Origin: Azospirillum lipoferum
GTDB lineage: Bacteria; Pseudomonadota; Alphaproteobacteria; Azospirillales; Azospirillaceae
Direction of reading: 5' to 3'
NCBI RefSeq assembly: GCF_024170005.1
Contig: NZ_JALJXJ010000004.1
Coordinates: 186,001-250,000 of the forward strand
DNA length: 64,000 nt
Shown one piece after another: positions 1 to 9,666 of this stretch. The first letter of the stretch is position 1. Each line of letters begins with the position of its first letter. Both the position numbers and the translations under genes were made by a program. The notes beneath the pieces were generated by a model that saw nothing but the letters and a program-made list of their open reading frames with translations, was not told the origin of the DNA and ran no database searches.

Positions 1-2
1 CG

Positions 3-584
3 AGAGCCGGAGCGCCGCCCCGCGGCTGTGCCGACCCGGCTGCCGCACAGCTGTCCGCCGATCTGGTCGCGGTGGCGGCGGGCGACCGGCAGGCCTTCGC
101 CCGGCTGTTCGCCCATTTCGCCCCGCGGGTGAAGGCCTACATGCTGAAGCTCGGCATGCCGGCCCAGCGGGCGGAGGATCTGGCGCAGGACACCCTGCTG
201 TCGGTGTGGCGCAAGGCCTCGCTCTACGACCCGGCGAAGGCCGAGGCGGCGACCTGGGTCTTCACCATCGCCCGCAACCTGCGCATCGACGCGCTCCGCC
301 GCGAACGCCATCCGGAGGTGTCGGACGACGAGCTGCTGGAGCATGAGGACGACCGGCCCCCGGCCGACGAACTGCTGGACGGCGACCGCCGTGCCCGCCG
401 CCTGCGCGGCGCGCTGGCAGCGCTGACGCCGGAGCAGGCGGAGGTGGTGCGGCTGTCCTTCTTCGCCGACCTTGCCCATCCGGCCATCGCCGAACGGCTC
501 GACGTGCCGCTGGGCACCGTGAAATCGCGCCTGCGTCTGGCCATGGCCAAGATCCGCAAGGCGTTGGGAGACGACGACCGATGA
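3..584 (+). CDS. ECF-family RNA polymerase sigma factor (5' end outside window)
   Basis: The protein carries sigma region 2 (ARLFAHFAPRV through EDLAQDTLLSVWRKAS) and region 4 (LTPEQAEVVRLSFF, then the helix-turn-helix around DVPLGTVKSRLRLAM). This is the two-domain layout of extracytoplasmic-function sigma factors. The frame is open to the left edge and the only in-frame start codon seen is a GTG at 72, so the true N-terminus is probably upstream of the window. The stop overlaps the start of the next gene by 4 bases, a ChrR-like zinc/cupin protein. That pairing is typical of the RpoE/ChrR (ECF11-like) group, whose studied member in Rhodobacter answers singlet oxygen. The same signal here is an inference. 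Confidence 0.93.
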   Translation, partial: RAGAPPRGCADPAAAQLSADLVAVAAGDRQAFARLFAHFAPRVKAYMLKLGMPAQRAEDLAQDTLLSVWRKASLYDPAKAEAATWVFTIARNLRIDALRRERHPEVSDDELLEHEDDRPPADELLDGDRRARRLRGALAALTPEQAEVVRLSFFADLAHPAIAERLDVPLGTVKSRLRLAMAKIRKALGDDDR

Positions 585-1309
585 CCGCCCGCCAACCCAC
601 CGCCCGCCCAGTCTTCCTGCCGAACCATCACCCCAGCGACGCCCTGCTGGTGGCCTATGGCGCGGGCAGCCTGGGAGAAGGGCTGTCGCTGGCCGTCGCC
701 GTCCATCTCGCCCATTGCCCCGACTGCCGCGCCGCCTTGGCCGAGGTGGAGGCGTTGGGCGGCGCCCTGCTGGAGGATCTGCCGCCGGCCCCGCTGGAGA
801 CGCTGTCGCTGGCCGCCACGCTCGACCGCCTGGACCGGGAGGAGGCGCCGGCCAATCCCTGCAAGGCGATGCGCGTCAGGCCGCACTGGAGCAAGCCGAA
901 AGCCGCGTCCATGCCGGCCCCGGTTTCGCCCCTGCCCCGTCCGTTGCGCGCCTATGTCCCGTCACTCGATGGCCTGTCCTGGCAGCGTCTGGCCCCCGGC
1001 GTGCGGCGGGTGGAGCTGCTGCCGCGGACGGCATCCGGCGGCGCGGCGCAGCTTCTGCGCATCGCGCCGGGCACCGCCCTACCCCACCACGGCCATGGCG
1101 GGCTGGAGCTGACCGTGGTGCTGAGCGGCCATTTCGCCGACGAACTCGGCCGCTACGGCCCCGGCGATCTGGCGGAGGTCGATGGTGACACCAACCACCA
1201 GCCCATCGCCGACAGCCACCGCGACTGCATCTGCCTGATCGCGACCGACGCGCCGCTGCGCTTCACCGGACTGATGGGCCGGCTGATGCAGCCTTTCATC
1301 GGGCTGTAG
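581..1309 (+). CDS. chrR: ChrR-family anti-sigma factor (zinc domain plus cupin)
   Basis: The 242-residue protein has an N-terminal zinc anti-sigma motif, His42-x3-Cys46-x2-Cys49 (HLAHCPDC), inside the helical part that binds region 2/4 of the sigma factor. A C-terminal cupin spans about 140-225 (PHHGHGGLE ... GDTNHQP). This two-domain order is that of ChrR, which holds its ECF sigma factor inactive until singlet oxygen or organic hydroperoxide is sensed through the cupin metal site. It overlaps the sigma gene by 4 bases, so the two are almost certainly one translationally coupled unit. Residues 120-135 form a low-complexity proline-rich linker between the domains. Confidence 0.88.
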   Translation: MTARQPTARPVFLPNHHPSDALLVAYGAGSLGEGLSLAVAVHLAHCPDCRAALAEVEALGGALLEDLPPAPLETLSLAATLDRLDREEAPANPCKAMRVRPHWSKPKAASMPAPVSPLPRPLRAYVPSLDGLSWQRLAPGVRRVELLPRTASGGAAQLLRIAPGTALPHHGHGGLELTVVLSGHFADELGRYGPGDLAEVDGDTNHQPIADSHRDCICLIATDAPLRFTGLMGRLMQPFIGL

Positions 1310-1359
1310 GCTGGGGGCTGTCGGTCATCGGCCTATAGGGCATATCTCCCTCTCCCCGC

Positions 1360-3444
1360 TCACGCGACCGCCGTCATCGGCGTCAGGCCGCGCGTCAGGC
1401 GCTCCACCTCGCGGTCGAAGTCCTCCTGGTCGGCGTCGGACAGGTCGAACTTCACGTGCAGCCGGTCACGCTCGCTGGACTTGACCCGTGCGGCGAGCGG
1501 GCTGGAGACGCTGTCGATGCGCAGGGTCACCGTCCCGCCGGTCACCTGGTCGGGGACGCCGGTCACCATGGCGCCGCCGGCCGACAGGTTGGCGATGGTG
1601 ACACGCGTCGGGCGGGATCCCGGGACTTCCAGGACGCCGCCGATCGACAGGGCGAAACGCGGACGCTGGCGGCGGTCGACGTCGGTGGTGGCGGTGCGCA
1701 CCACGCGGACCAGCATGTTGCGCAGGGCGTCGATGCCGCCGGCGACGTCGTCCGCCACCGTCCGCACCTCGTCGGCCCGGCTCTGGGTGGAATTGGCTTC
1801 GGCCGAGACCCGGCCGATGCGCGCCGACACCTCCTTCGCCGCGTCGCTGGTCTGGTTGACGGAGCGGGCGATCTCCTGGGTCGCCGCCGCCTGTTCCTCC
1901 ACCGCGGCGGCGATGGAGGACGAAATGCCGGCCACCTCGTCGATGGTCTCCGACACCTCGCCGACAGCGCCGACGGCCAAAGCCGTCACGGCTTCGACCT
2001 CGGAGATCAGCGAGCCGATCTCCTCGGTGGAACGGGCGGTCTGGCTGGCGAGACTCTTCACCTCGTTCGCCACCACGGCGAAGCCGCGCCCGGCGTCGCC
2101 GGCCCGCGCCGCCTCGATGGTGGCGTTCAGCGCCAGCAGGTTGGTCTGGCTGGCGATGTCGCCGATCAGCCGGGCGACGGTGCCGATGCGCTCGACCGAG
2201 GCCGACAGCCGTTCGATGGTGGATCGGGCGAGCCCGGCCCGCTCCACCGCGCGGCCGGTGACCTGGGTGGCGGTTGATACCTGCATGCCGATGTCGCCGA
2301 TGGAGGCCGACAGTTCCTCGGTCGCAGCGGCTACGGTTTCGGCGTTGCTCAGCGCCTGCTGGGCGGCGGCGGCGACGTTCTGGGCATTGTCGCTGACATG
2401 AACCGCCGATTCCGCCATGGCGCCCGCATTGCTGCTCATGCGGCTGGTGCGCTCCGCCACATGGTCGACGGCGACACGCGTCTCGCGTTCCACCTTCTCC
2501 GCCATCGCCTCCAGCGCCTGGCGCCGTTCCTCCTCGCCGCGGCGGCGGGTCTCCTCCTGGGCGGCGCGCAGCCGGGCGTTCTCCTGCGCGCCCTTCTGGA
2601 AGACGCGGACGGTGTCGGCCATGTGGCCGATCTCGTCCCGGCGCTCGGCCAGCCCGACCTCGACCTCCAGGGTGCCGCCGGCCAGCGCGACCATGACGCG
2701 GCGCAGCCGTTCCATCGGGCGGATCATCGCCGCCTCCAGGAAGACGACGCAGGCCGACGCCATCAGCAGGATGACCAGCCCGGCGCCGGTCAGGGTCCAG
2801 CGCAGACCGTCGGCCGTTTCCCGCACCACCTCGATGCCGGCGGTCAGCTCCTTCAGCCGGTCGGCGCTGACGGCGACCACACTGGCGCCCAGGGTTTCCA
2901 GGCTGTCGCCCATCGCGTCGGCGACGCTGTCGAATTCTCCCATGATCCGGTTGCCGGTCTCCGGCCCGCCATCGACGTAGGCCTGCGCCATCCGCCGGCC
3001 CATGTCGTAATAGGGACCGAAAGCCTTGCGGGTACTGTCGATCTCCCCGACCACCTGGGGCAGGTTCAGCGCCCGCGCCACTTCGGTGGCCTTGGTGGTG
3101 TGCTCCTCGAACTTGCGGGCATAGTCGGCGGCTTTTTCCGGGCCGTCATTCATCCCGTCCAGCCCGCGGGTGGCCGAGATGTCGGTCAGCCACTGCTGGG
3201 TCTGCACCACGTCGTTGCGGATTTCCCAGACCAGCGAGACCAGGGGAATGACACTGCCGACCACATCGTGCGCGTCGCGCTGCACCTCCGACAGATTTTC
3301 GGTCTGCCGGCCCATATCGCGCATGGTGAGGAAAGAGGACAACCCGACCACGGCAAAGACGAACACTGCGACCGCCACGACCTTCGCCCGGATCGAGATG
3401 GCGTGGAGAATGTTGCCGACAGTCTTCATGATTAAGGACTTCAC
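1360..3444 (-). CDS. Methyl-accepting chemotaxis protein with C-terminal PilZ domain
   Basis: A 694-residue chemoreceptor. TM1 is near 19-41, a periplasmic helical sensor segment lies at about 42-214, TM2 near 215-237, then HAMP, then the MCP signalling domain with the conserved hairpin tip ([18 protein letters not shown]). After it comes a PilZ domain at about 590-685 with RQRPR and NLSAGG, the two c-di-GMP-binding motifs (RxxxR and D/NxSxxG). Chemoreceptors with PilZ tails are known from Azospirillum (Tlp1), where c-di-GMP tunes energy taxis; the ligand of this one is unknown. The reading starts at GTG 3444; an ATG at 3429 is an equally good start. A TATAGAAT box lies upstream on the minus strand near 3490. 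Confidence 0.93.
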   Translation of the reverse strand: MKSLIMKTVGNILHAISIRAKVVAVAVFVFAVVGLSSFLTMRDMGRQTENLSEVQRDAHDVVGSVIPLVSLVWEIRNDVVQTQQWLTDISATRGLDGMNDGPEKAADYARKFEEHTTKATEVARALNLPQVVGEIDSTRKAFGPYYDMGRRMAQAYVDGGPETGNRIMGEFDSVADAMGDSLETLGASVVAVSADRLKELTAGIEVVRETADGLRWTLTGAGLVILLMASACVVFLEAAMIRPMERLRRVMVALAGGTLEVEVGLAERRDEIGHMADTVRVFQKGAQENARLRAAQEETRRRGEEERRQALEAMAEKVERETRVAVDHVAERTSRMSSNAGAMAESAVHVSDNAQNVAAAAQQALSNAETVAAATEELSASIGDIGMQVSTATQVTGRAVERAGLARSTIERLSASVERIGTVARLIGDIASQTNLLALNATIEAARAGDAGRGFAVVANEVKSLASQTARSTEEIGSLISEVEAVTALAVGAVGEVSETIDEVAGISSSIAAAVEEQAAATQEIARSVNQTSDAAKEVSARIGRVSAEANSTQSRADEVRTVADDVAGGIDALRNMLVRVVRTATTDVDRRQRPRFALSIGGVLEVPGSRPTRVTIANLSAGGAMVTGVPDQVTGGTVTLRIDSVSSPLAARVKSSERDRLHVKFDLSDADQEDFDREVERLTRGLTPMTAVA

Positions 3445-3625
3445 TGGTTAAGAGTACGAATGATCGACAAAGGACGACAAAACGTATTCTATACCATGAA
3501 AATCATTCCGTCACTGATGAGGCGAACCTTTTGTTTTCGTTTTTACGGTAATGCAGTCATTAATTTGAATAATTCTTTGAAACCCTTTCCGAAACAAAGA
3601 AACTGCTGACGATATGTTTGTTTCG

Positions 3626-6600
3626 TCAAGCCGTTTCCTGCTCCATCGCTGTTTTGCCGTCCGGCTGGAACTGCGACGACAGTACCTCCAATGTGGCCTC
3701 GGCGACGTCGTTCAGCGCTTCGCAGCACGGATCGTCGACCGCCCAGCCGCCATGGTTCTGCGCCCGCTGTTCCAGCTGCGAGGCCAGACGGCTCAGGCGC
3801 ACGGCGCCGATGTTGGCGGCGGTTCCCTTCAGGGTGTGGGCGATGCGGACCAGCGGCAGAGCGGCCTCCTCTGCCTCCTGTCCGGCCGCATTGCGGATGG
3901 CGGCCACGCTGTCGCCCACCGTCCGCCGGAAGGCGGCCACGGTCCGCATCCACGCCTCCTCTCCGATCACCGCGCGCAGCGACTCGGCCTGTCCGCCATC
4001 CAGCAGCGGCACCGCGCGCCAAAGCTCCGTCTCGGGCTGGGCGGGGGGCTGGGCCGGCGCATGGGAGATCGGGGCGTGGAACGGCTCAGCCGACGGGACT
4101 GCTGGTGGAACAGGGGCGGCGGCCGGCCGCGGCGGCATGCCGCCGTTCCCCCCTGTGCCGCCGGCGGTCCGCGATTCGGCCACCGACGCCAGCACGTCGA
4201 ACAGGTCGGCCGACACGATGGGCTTGGTCAGGTAGTCGGTCATGCCGGCGGCGAGATATTCGGCACGGTGGCCGGGCATGACGTTGCCGGTCAGCGCCAC
4301 GATGGGCAGGCGGGAAGCTTCGCCCGGCATGCCGCGGATATGCCGGGTGGCAGTGACCCCGTCCATCACCGGCATCTGCACGTCCATCAAGACAAGGTCG
4401 AATCCGCCCTCCTCAACCAACCGCACCGCCTGTAGCCCGTCCTCCACCGCGGTCACGCGATGACCGGCGCGGCTCAGCATGGTGACGACGATCTCGCGGT
4501 TGATCTCGTTGTCCTCGGCGACCAGCACATGCAGGCCCGCCTTCGGTGCCGCCCCATCTCCGGTCATCGGCACCGGTTCAGGGGCGCAGGGCACGGCCAG
4601 CACCCCGTCCGACGGATCGGCGGCGGGTTCGCAGCGGACGGTGAACCAGAAGGTGCTGCCCTTGCCTTCGGCGCTGGCCACGCCGATGCGCCCGCCCATC
4701 AGCGTCACCAGTTCCCGGCTGATCGCCAGCCCCAGCCCGGTGCCGCCGAAGCGGCGCGTGGTGGAGCTGTCGGCCTGGGTGAAACGGCGGAACAGGGTCG
4801 GTTGCACGTCTTCCGGAATGCCGATGCCGGTGTCGGCCACTTCGAAGCGCAGGAAGAAGCCGCCATCCGCCGTCCCTCCTGCCGCCGCCGCTCCTGCCCC
4901 CGTCTCCTCCAGCCCGACCCGCACGGCGACGCCGCCGCGGTGGGTGAATTTCAGCGCGTTGCCGACCAGATTGACGAGAACCTGCCGGATGCGGCGCAAG
5001 TCGGCGCGCACCCGCTCGGGCACGGCGGGCGCCACCTCCCTCGTCAGGATCAGGCCCCGCCCGCAAGCGGCCGGCTCCAGCAGGTCGATGCTATCGCCCA
5101 GAACGGCGCGCAGCTCGAAATCCACCGGCTCCACCTCCGCCTTGCCGGCCTCCAGCTTCGACAGATCAAGGATGTCGTCGATGATCTGCAACAGCGCGTT
5201 GCCCGACCGGTTGGCGACGTCCAGCAGCTGGCGCTGCTCCTCGTTCAGGTTCGGCCCCTCCACCAGGGCGAGTGCGCCCAGCACACCGTTCATCGGCGTG
5301 CGGATCTCGTGGCTCATCGTCGCCAGGAACTCGCCCTTGGCGCGGTTGGCCTGATCGGCGGCCTCCTTGGCGCGGCGCAGGCTGGCCTCGATCTCGCGCT
5401 GGGCGGTGACGTCGCGCAGCGCGCCGGTGACGTAGCGGCGGTCGCCTTCGCGCCAGCCGGCCAGCGTCGCCTCCAGCGGGAATTCGCTGCCGTCCTTGCG
5501 GCGGCCGGTCAGCTCCCGCATCTCCGACCGCGGCACCGAGGCGTCGCTCTCGCGATAGGTGGCCAGCAGCCCGTCATGGACGGCGCCGACGGCACTCGGC
5601 ATCAGCCGGGTCATCGGCCCGCCGACCACGTCGGCCGCGCGGTAGCCGAACAGCCGCTCCGCCGCGCGGTTGAAGGCGTCGACCGTGCCATGCTCGTCGA
5701 TGGTGATGATCGGCTGGCCGACCGCCTCGAACATGGCGCGGTAGCGCGCCTCGCTGGAGGCCAGCCGGTTGGCGGCCAGCTCCCGCTCGGTAATGTCGGT
5801 GGCCGAGCCGCGATAGCCGCGGAACCGTCCCTTCTCGTCGAAGATCGGACGGCCGCTGACGCTGAAATAGCGCAGGCCCGCCGCCGTCATCACCCGGTAG
5901 CGGAAATTCCGGAACGGCTCCCGCCGCTCCATCATCTGGCGGTGCCGCTCCCACTTGGCGGCGTCCCCTGGTTCGCGCAGAGCCACATCCTCCCGCCGGA
6001 GGCCGATGGGCAGCGTGCCATTGGCGACATGCGGGACCAGCGGCCCGGCCAGATTGGAGAAGCGCAGGTCGGCATCCATCTCCCAGAACCAGTCGGAGGC
6101 GGTCTCCGCCTGGTCGCGGAACCGCTCCTCGCTCTGGACCAGCTGCCTTGCCAATGCTGCGAGCCGCGCCGTCTGCCGCGTCGCCAGCAGCGCCAGCCCG
6201 GACAGCCCGAAGCTGCACGCCGCCGCCGCCAGCAGATAGACCCGCTGCCGCTTCCGGGTGTCGGCCAGGAAGGAATCCTCGTCGAAGGCCGCGGTGACGA
6301 TCAGCGGGTAGGAGGCCAGGGTGCGGAAGGACTGCAGGCGCTGGATGCCGTCGATCACGCTGGCGGTGTGGACGAAGCCGGTGGTCTGGCGGCGGGCCAG
6401 TTGCAGCGTCGGCGATTCGCCCAAGTCGCGACCGACGATGCGGTCGTTCATCAGCGAATGGGCGCGCAGGATGCCGTCGGTGCCGATGATCGCCACCGCC
6501 CCGTTGGGGCCGACGTCCAGTTCCTCCAGCAATCGGCTGAAATAGAAGGGGTCCATCGAGGCGACCAGGACCCCGGCGAGGCTGCCGTCGCTGTTGCTGA

Positions 6601-7099
6601 CGCGCCGCGTCAGCTGGATCGACCATTTGCCGGATGCCCGGCCGAACACCGGCTTTCCAATGAACAGCCCGGCGGGCGGGTTGTTGACGTGGATCCGGAA
6701 ATGCTCGCGGTCGGCCAGATGGATGCGGGCCGGCGCATCCTCCACGCTGGTGTGGATCAGGTCGCCATGCGCATCGACCACCGCCAACTGAACCAGGATG
6801 CCCGACCGCTCCACCGCCTGCCGCAGCAGTTGGGTGATGCCAGGGGTCCAGGTGTCGCCATGCTCGTGGAAATCATCGATCAGGAACAGCAGAACGTGGT
6901 CGGCCTCGGCGATGGTTCGGGTCGCCTGTTCGGCGACGACACGGGCAAGGTTGCCGCTGTCGCGCTCGGCCCGCGCCATCGCCTCGGCATCGTCGTAACG
7001 GGCCAGCGTCAGGGCCGCCGCCCACAATCCGGCGGCGATCACCAGGGTCGCCGTCCAGATGGCGATGATGAAGCCGTGCAGATGAAGGCGTCCGCCCAT
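3626..7099 (-). CDS. Hybrid sensor histidine kinase with PAS domains, receiver and Hpt
   Basis: Domain order in 1157 residues: TM1 near 5-30, a Cache-like periplasmic sensor to about 275, TM2 near 285-310, two PAS domains (the second begins RYRAMFEAVGQPIITID), HisKA with SHEIRTPMNG (His near 596), HATPase_c (GTGLGLAISRE), a receiver with Asp in LVLMDVQMPVMDG near 903, and a C-terminal Hpt with AHTLKGTAANIGA (His near 1087). All phosphorelay residues are present, so it can run a full His-Asp-His relay and pass phosphate to a separate regulator. I chose ATG 7099: it overlaps the stop of the upstream gene as TGATG and has GGAGAA just before it. A TTG at 7141 is the alternative. The LuxR-type regulator at 8932-9666 is the obvious partner. 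Confidence 0.95.
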   Translation of the reverse strand: MGGRLHLHGFIIAIWTATLVIAAGLWAAALTLARYDDAEAMARAERDSGNLARVVAEQATRTIAEADHVLLFLIDDFHEHGDTWTPGITQLLRQAVERSGILVQLAVVDAHGDLIHTSVEDAPARIHLADREHFRIHVNNPPAGLFIGKPVFGRASGKWSIQLTRRVSNSDGSLAGVLVASMDPFYFSRLLEELDVGPNGAVAIIGTDGILRAHSLMNDRIVGRDLGESPTLQLARRQTTGFVHTASVIDGIQRLQSFRTLASYPLIVTAAFDEDSFLADTRKRQRVYLLAAAACSFGLSGLALLATRQTARLAALARQLVQSEERFRDQAETASDWFWEMDADLRFSNLAGPLVPHVANGTLPIGLRREDVALREPGDAAKWERHRQMMERREPFRNFRYRVMTAAGLRYFSVSGRPIFDEKGRFRGYRGSATDITERELAANRLASSEARYRAMFEAVGQPIITIDEHGTVDAFNRAAERLFGYRAADVVGGPMTRLMPSAVGAVHDGLLATYRESDASVPRSEMRELTGRRKDGSEFPLEATLAGWREGDRRYVTGALRDVTAQREIEASLRRAKEAADQANRAKGEFLATMSHEIRTPMNGVLGALALVEGPNLNEEQRQLLDVANRSGNALLQIIDDILDLSKLEAGKAEVEPVDFELRAVLGDSIDLLEPAACGRGLILTREVAPAVPERVRADLRRIRQVLVNLVGNALKFTHRGGVAVRVGLEETGAGAAAAGGTADGGFFLRFEVADTGIGIPEDVQPTLFRRFTQADSSTTRRFGGTGLGLAISRELVTLMGGRIGVASAEGKGSTFWFTVRCEPAADPSDGVLAVPCAPEPVPMTGDGAAPKAGLHVLVAEDNEINREIVVTMLSRAGHRVTAVEDGLQAVRLVEEGGFDLVLMDVQMPVMDGVTATRHIRGMPGEASRLPIVALTGNVMPGHRAEYLAAGMTDYLTKPIVSADLFDVLASVAESRTAGGTGGNGGMPPRPAAAPVPPAVPSAEPFHAPISHAPAQPPAQPETELWRAVPLLDGGQAESLRAVIGEEAWMRTVAAFRRTVGDSVAAIRNAAGQEAEEAALPLVRIAHTLKGTAANIGAVRLSRLASQLEQRAQNHGGWAVDDPCCEALNDVAEATLEVLSSQFQPDGKTAMEQETA

Positions 7100-8841
7100 C
7101 AGCGCCGTTCTCCGGCCATTCCGTCCCCGCTCCCCTGGCAACTCCCTTGCCGGCTACCGGCGGCAAGCGCCGCCACCCCGCGCGCCAGCCGCGGCAGATC
7201 GACCGGCAGAGGCAGCAGCAGGTCGGCCGGTCCGTCGGCCCCGGCCTGAAGCGGCTCCGCGCCCACCGTACCATAGAGCACGCAAGGCAGATCCGGCCGC
7301 AGCGCCTTCAGACGGCCGGCCAGCGCAGGACCGGCCGGAAGCGCGCTCAGCCCCGGGCCGATGACCACCGCGTCGAAGAAGCCCGGCTCGTCGGTGACGA
7401 CGTCCAGAGCATCGCGAAGATCGTCGCAGACCGACACCTCGAACCCCTGCCGCTCCAGCCCGGTCTGGAAGCGGTCGCCGGACATCGGGTCGGCGTCGAC
7501 AATCAGAACCTTGCAGGCCGGCGCGAGGCTGTGCTTCGCCGGACCCGGCACAGGTTGCGGCTGCGGAATCGCCGCCTGGGGGGAGCGGAGTGGAGCGGCG
7601 GCGGCGGGAATGTACAGCCGCACCGCCGTGCCCTCCGCCGGGTGGGTCAGCAGGCTCACCCCGCCGTCATGGAGCCGCGCGGTCAGAAGGGCTGCCGGCC
7701 AATGGGCCCCCTCCTCCCGGTCGGACTGGCCCCGACGGTAGCAGGCGCGGGCGAACAGCAGGGGGTCGACCAGCATGGACAGCACGTCGTCGGCCAGCGG
7801 CGTGCCGTCGACGCGCAGCTCGAACAGGGCGTGCGGCCCCGGATGCGGCACCAGGAGCGGGCGGACAGTCCAGCCGGCGGCGGCATCCGCATCCTCCTGC
7901 TCCGCCGGGATGGAGACGCAGGCCGAGGCGCGCAGGCAAAGCCGGGCATCGCCGGCCCGGCCGGTGGCGGCGAGGATCTCCGCCGCCAGACCAGCGAGCG
8001 TCCGCGCCAGCAGGCCGGCGTTGCAGACCGGGTCGGGCGTGCCGGCGTCATGGCGGACGGCCAGACTGCCGGGTGGCGCCGGGACGGCGCGCAGCAGTGT
8101 CGCCGTCTCGTCCAGAACGCCGACGGCACGCTCTGGCTTCAGGGGGGCCGTCTCCAGCCTCGCGGCCGACACCAGCGTGCGCAGGCCCGGGCGGGCACGG
8201 GCGACGGCCGTGATGATGCGGTTGGCGTAATCCGCCTGGGGCGAATCGGCCGGCAGGTCGCTGACCAGGAAATCGGCATAGCCGGAGACCGCGCCCAGCG
8301 CATTGTTCATGTCGTGGACGATGGCGCAGGCAAGCTCGGCCCGGGCATCCATCGCCGCCAGTTGCTGGCTGCGCAGCCGCTCGGCCGCCTGCCTGTCCTT
8401 GCTGCGCAGCGCCTCCTCCAGCGCGGCGATGCGGACGGCCGCCTCGGCAGCTCTGTCCACAGCCGGCTGTTCCGGCGGCATCGGTGGGATGGAAGGTGGG
8501 ACGAAACTTGCCGGCGCCCGATCCCGGACAGCCGTCAGGCGTCCGGCATTCCAGACCGACAGAAGCGCCAGACCGGCCGCAGCGCCACTGAAGGCGGCCA
8601 TCAGGGGAAGCGCCCATGGCGCCGCTTCGCGCAACGGATCGAGCGCGGACAGCAGAAGCACCACCGCTCCACCCAATGCCGCAAAGACTGGGGCAGCGAG
8701 GAGGGGCGCAGCGCGGCCTGTTCGCGGACCGGACAGGGAATGGTCGGATGGGCTCATCGGCGACTCGGAATGCGGCCCTGTTGCTGTCACGCCCGTCTCT
8801 GCCGCGCTGGAAGAAGGCGTATGACCGGAGGACGCCACCAT
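7099..8841 (-). CDS. Degenerate histidine kinase with pseudo-receiver domain
   Basis: Two hydrophobic segments lie in the first ~95 residues, then a coiled region and a dimerisation helix with VHDMNNALGAVSGY (His near 177). The ATPase part is weak: only VDGTPLADD recalls the G1 box and there is no GLGL motif. The C-terminal domain from about 443 (KVLIVDADP) looks like a receiver, but the phospho-acceptor position reads DAVVIGPGLS (Gly in place of Asp) and the usual KP is LP. It therefore probably does not accept phosphate in the normal way and may act as a scaffold or regulator for the kinase encoded immediately downstream, with which it overlaps by one TGATG. An internal start at 8757 (MSPSDHS) is possible. 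Confidence 0.82.
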   Translation of the reverse strand: MVASSGHTPSSSAAETGVTATGPHSESPMSPSDHSLSGPRTGRAAPLLAAPVFAALGGAVVLLLSALDPLREAAPWALPLMAAFSGAAAGLALLSVWNAGRLTAVRDRAPASFVPPSIPPMPPEQPAVDRAAEAAVRIAALEEALRSKDRQAAERLRSQQLAAMDARAELACAIVHDMNNALGAVSGYADFLVSDLPADSPQADYANRIITAVARARPGLRTLVSAARLETAPLKPERAVGVLDETATLLRAVPAPPGSLAVRHDAGTPDPVCNAGLLARTLAGLAAEILAATGRAGDARLCLRASACVSIPAEQEDADAAAGWTVRPLLVPHPGPHALFELRVDGTPLADDVLSMLVDPLLFARACYRRGQSDREEGAHWPAALLTARLHDGGVSLLTHPAEGTAVRLYIPAAAAPLRSPQAAIPQPQPVPGPAKHSLAPACKVLIVDADPMSGDRFQTGLERQGFEVSVCDDLRDALDVVTDEPGFFDAVVIGPGLSALPAGPALAGRLKALRPDLPCVLYGTVGAEPLQAGADGPADLLLPLPVDLPRLARGVAALAAGSRQGSCQGSGDGMAGERR

Positions 8842-8931
8842 AGCAGAATGGGTTACCTCATGCTGCTGGGACCAGCCCTATGCTACCGCCCGGCCATAAC
8901 CGGCACCCCCCTGCCGGTTTCCTGTCGGCTT

Positions 8932-9666
8932 TCAGGGCGCCGCTTCGTCCAGGCTGCGGGATAAGAGGCCGGCCTGCTGGGCACGGCGCACGGCATCGGT
9001 GCGGTTGCGGGCTCCCAGCTTGCGCAGAATGCGGCGGGTGTGCAGTTTGACCGTCACCTCCTGAAGGCTGAGGTGCCGACCGATCTCCTTGTTGGTCGCG
9101 CCGGTGGCGAGCATCGACAGCACCTGCTGCTCCCGGTCGGTCAGGGGCGAGGATGGTGCCCCCTCTCCCTCCAGCGACGGTCCGTCGGCCTCTTCCGCCT
9201 CATCGATGTCGAGCGACAGGTCGGTCATGTGCAGCAGGTCGAGCGCCACGCATTTCGGCACGAAGCTGCCGCCTTCGGCCACCAGACGCAGGGCCTGGGC
9301 CAGAACACGGCGCGGCGTGGTCTTCGGCAGGAAGGCTTCGGCGCCGCAGCGCAGGACCTCCAGGGCGGTCAACGCATCCTCCGCCCCCGTCACGACGGCG
9401 ACCGGCCCCTGGACCCCCGCCTGGCGAAGCACGCTGATCGGATTGCTTCCCTCCGCGCCCGGCATCCGCCAATCCAGCACGATCAGGTCGTAACGGAAGA
9501 GCATCGCGGGGGTGCCGCCATCCTGTACCGATACCGAAGGCGCCGCCGCAGGCAATTCAAGCAGCGAGCCGATGCAGCCGATTTCCGCATCCGGCCAGGC
9601 CTGGCGGATCGACAGCTCCAACGCGTCCCGGAACAGGGGATGGTCGTCCGCCACCAAGATCTTCAT
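8932..9666 (-). CDS. LuxR/NarL-type response regulator
   Basis: An N-terminal receiver (KILVADDHPLFRDAL; phospho-acceptor Asp65 in DLIVLDWRMPG; Lys in FLPKT) is joined to a C-terminal LuxR helix-turn-helix (LTDREQQVLSMLATGATNKEIGRHL ... TVKLHTRRILRKLG, about 172-230). The receiver has an unusual insert of roughly 15 residues around 40-55. The start at ATG 9666 is preceded by GGAGG; a TTG one codon earlier is less likely. It lies 90 bases ahead of the degenerate kinase on the same strand and probably heads the three-gene unit running down to 3626. A strong inverted repeat lies about 100 bases upstream. Confidence 0.93.
   Translation of the reverse strand: MKILVADDHPLFRDALELSIRQAWPDAEIGCIGSLLELPAAAPSVSVQDGGTPAMLFRYDLIVLDWRMPGAEGSNPISVLRQAGVQGPVAVVTGAEDALTALEVLRCGAEAFLPKTTPRRVLAQALRLVAEGGSFVPKCVALDLLHMTDLSLDIDEAEEADGPSLEGEGAPSSPLTDREQQVLSMLATGATNKEIGRHLSLQEVTVKLHTRRILRKLGARNRTDAVRRAQQAGLLSRSLDEAAP

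Noticed and set aside
1310..1359. A partial CCCTCTCCCC repeat near 1348 as a third palindromic element
   Set aside because: Only about 10 bases match and there is no inverted partner.
4460..7249. A 929-codon plus-strand frame across the hybrid kinase
   Set aside because: Shadow of a kinase with all catalytic motifs on the other strand.
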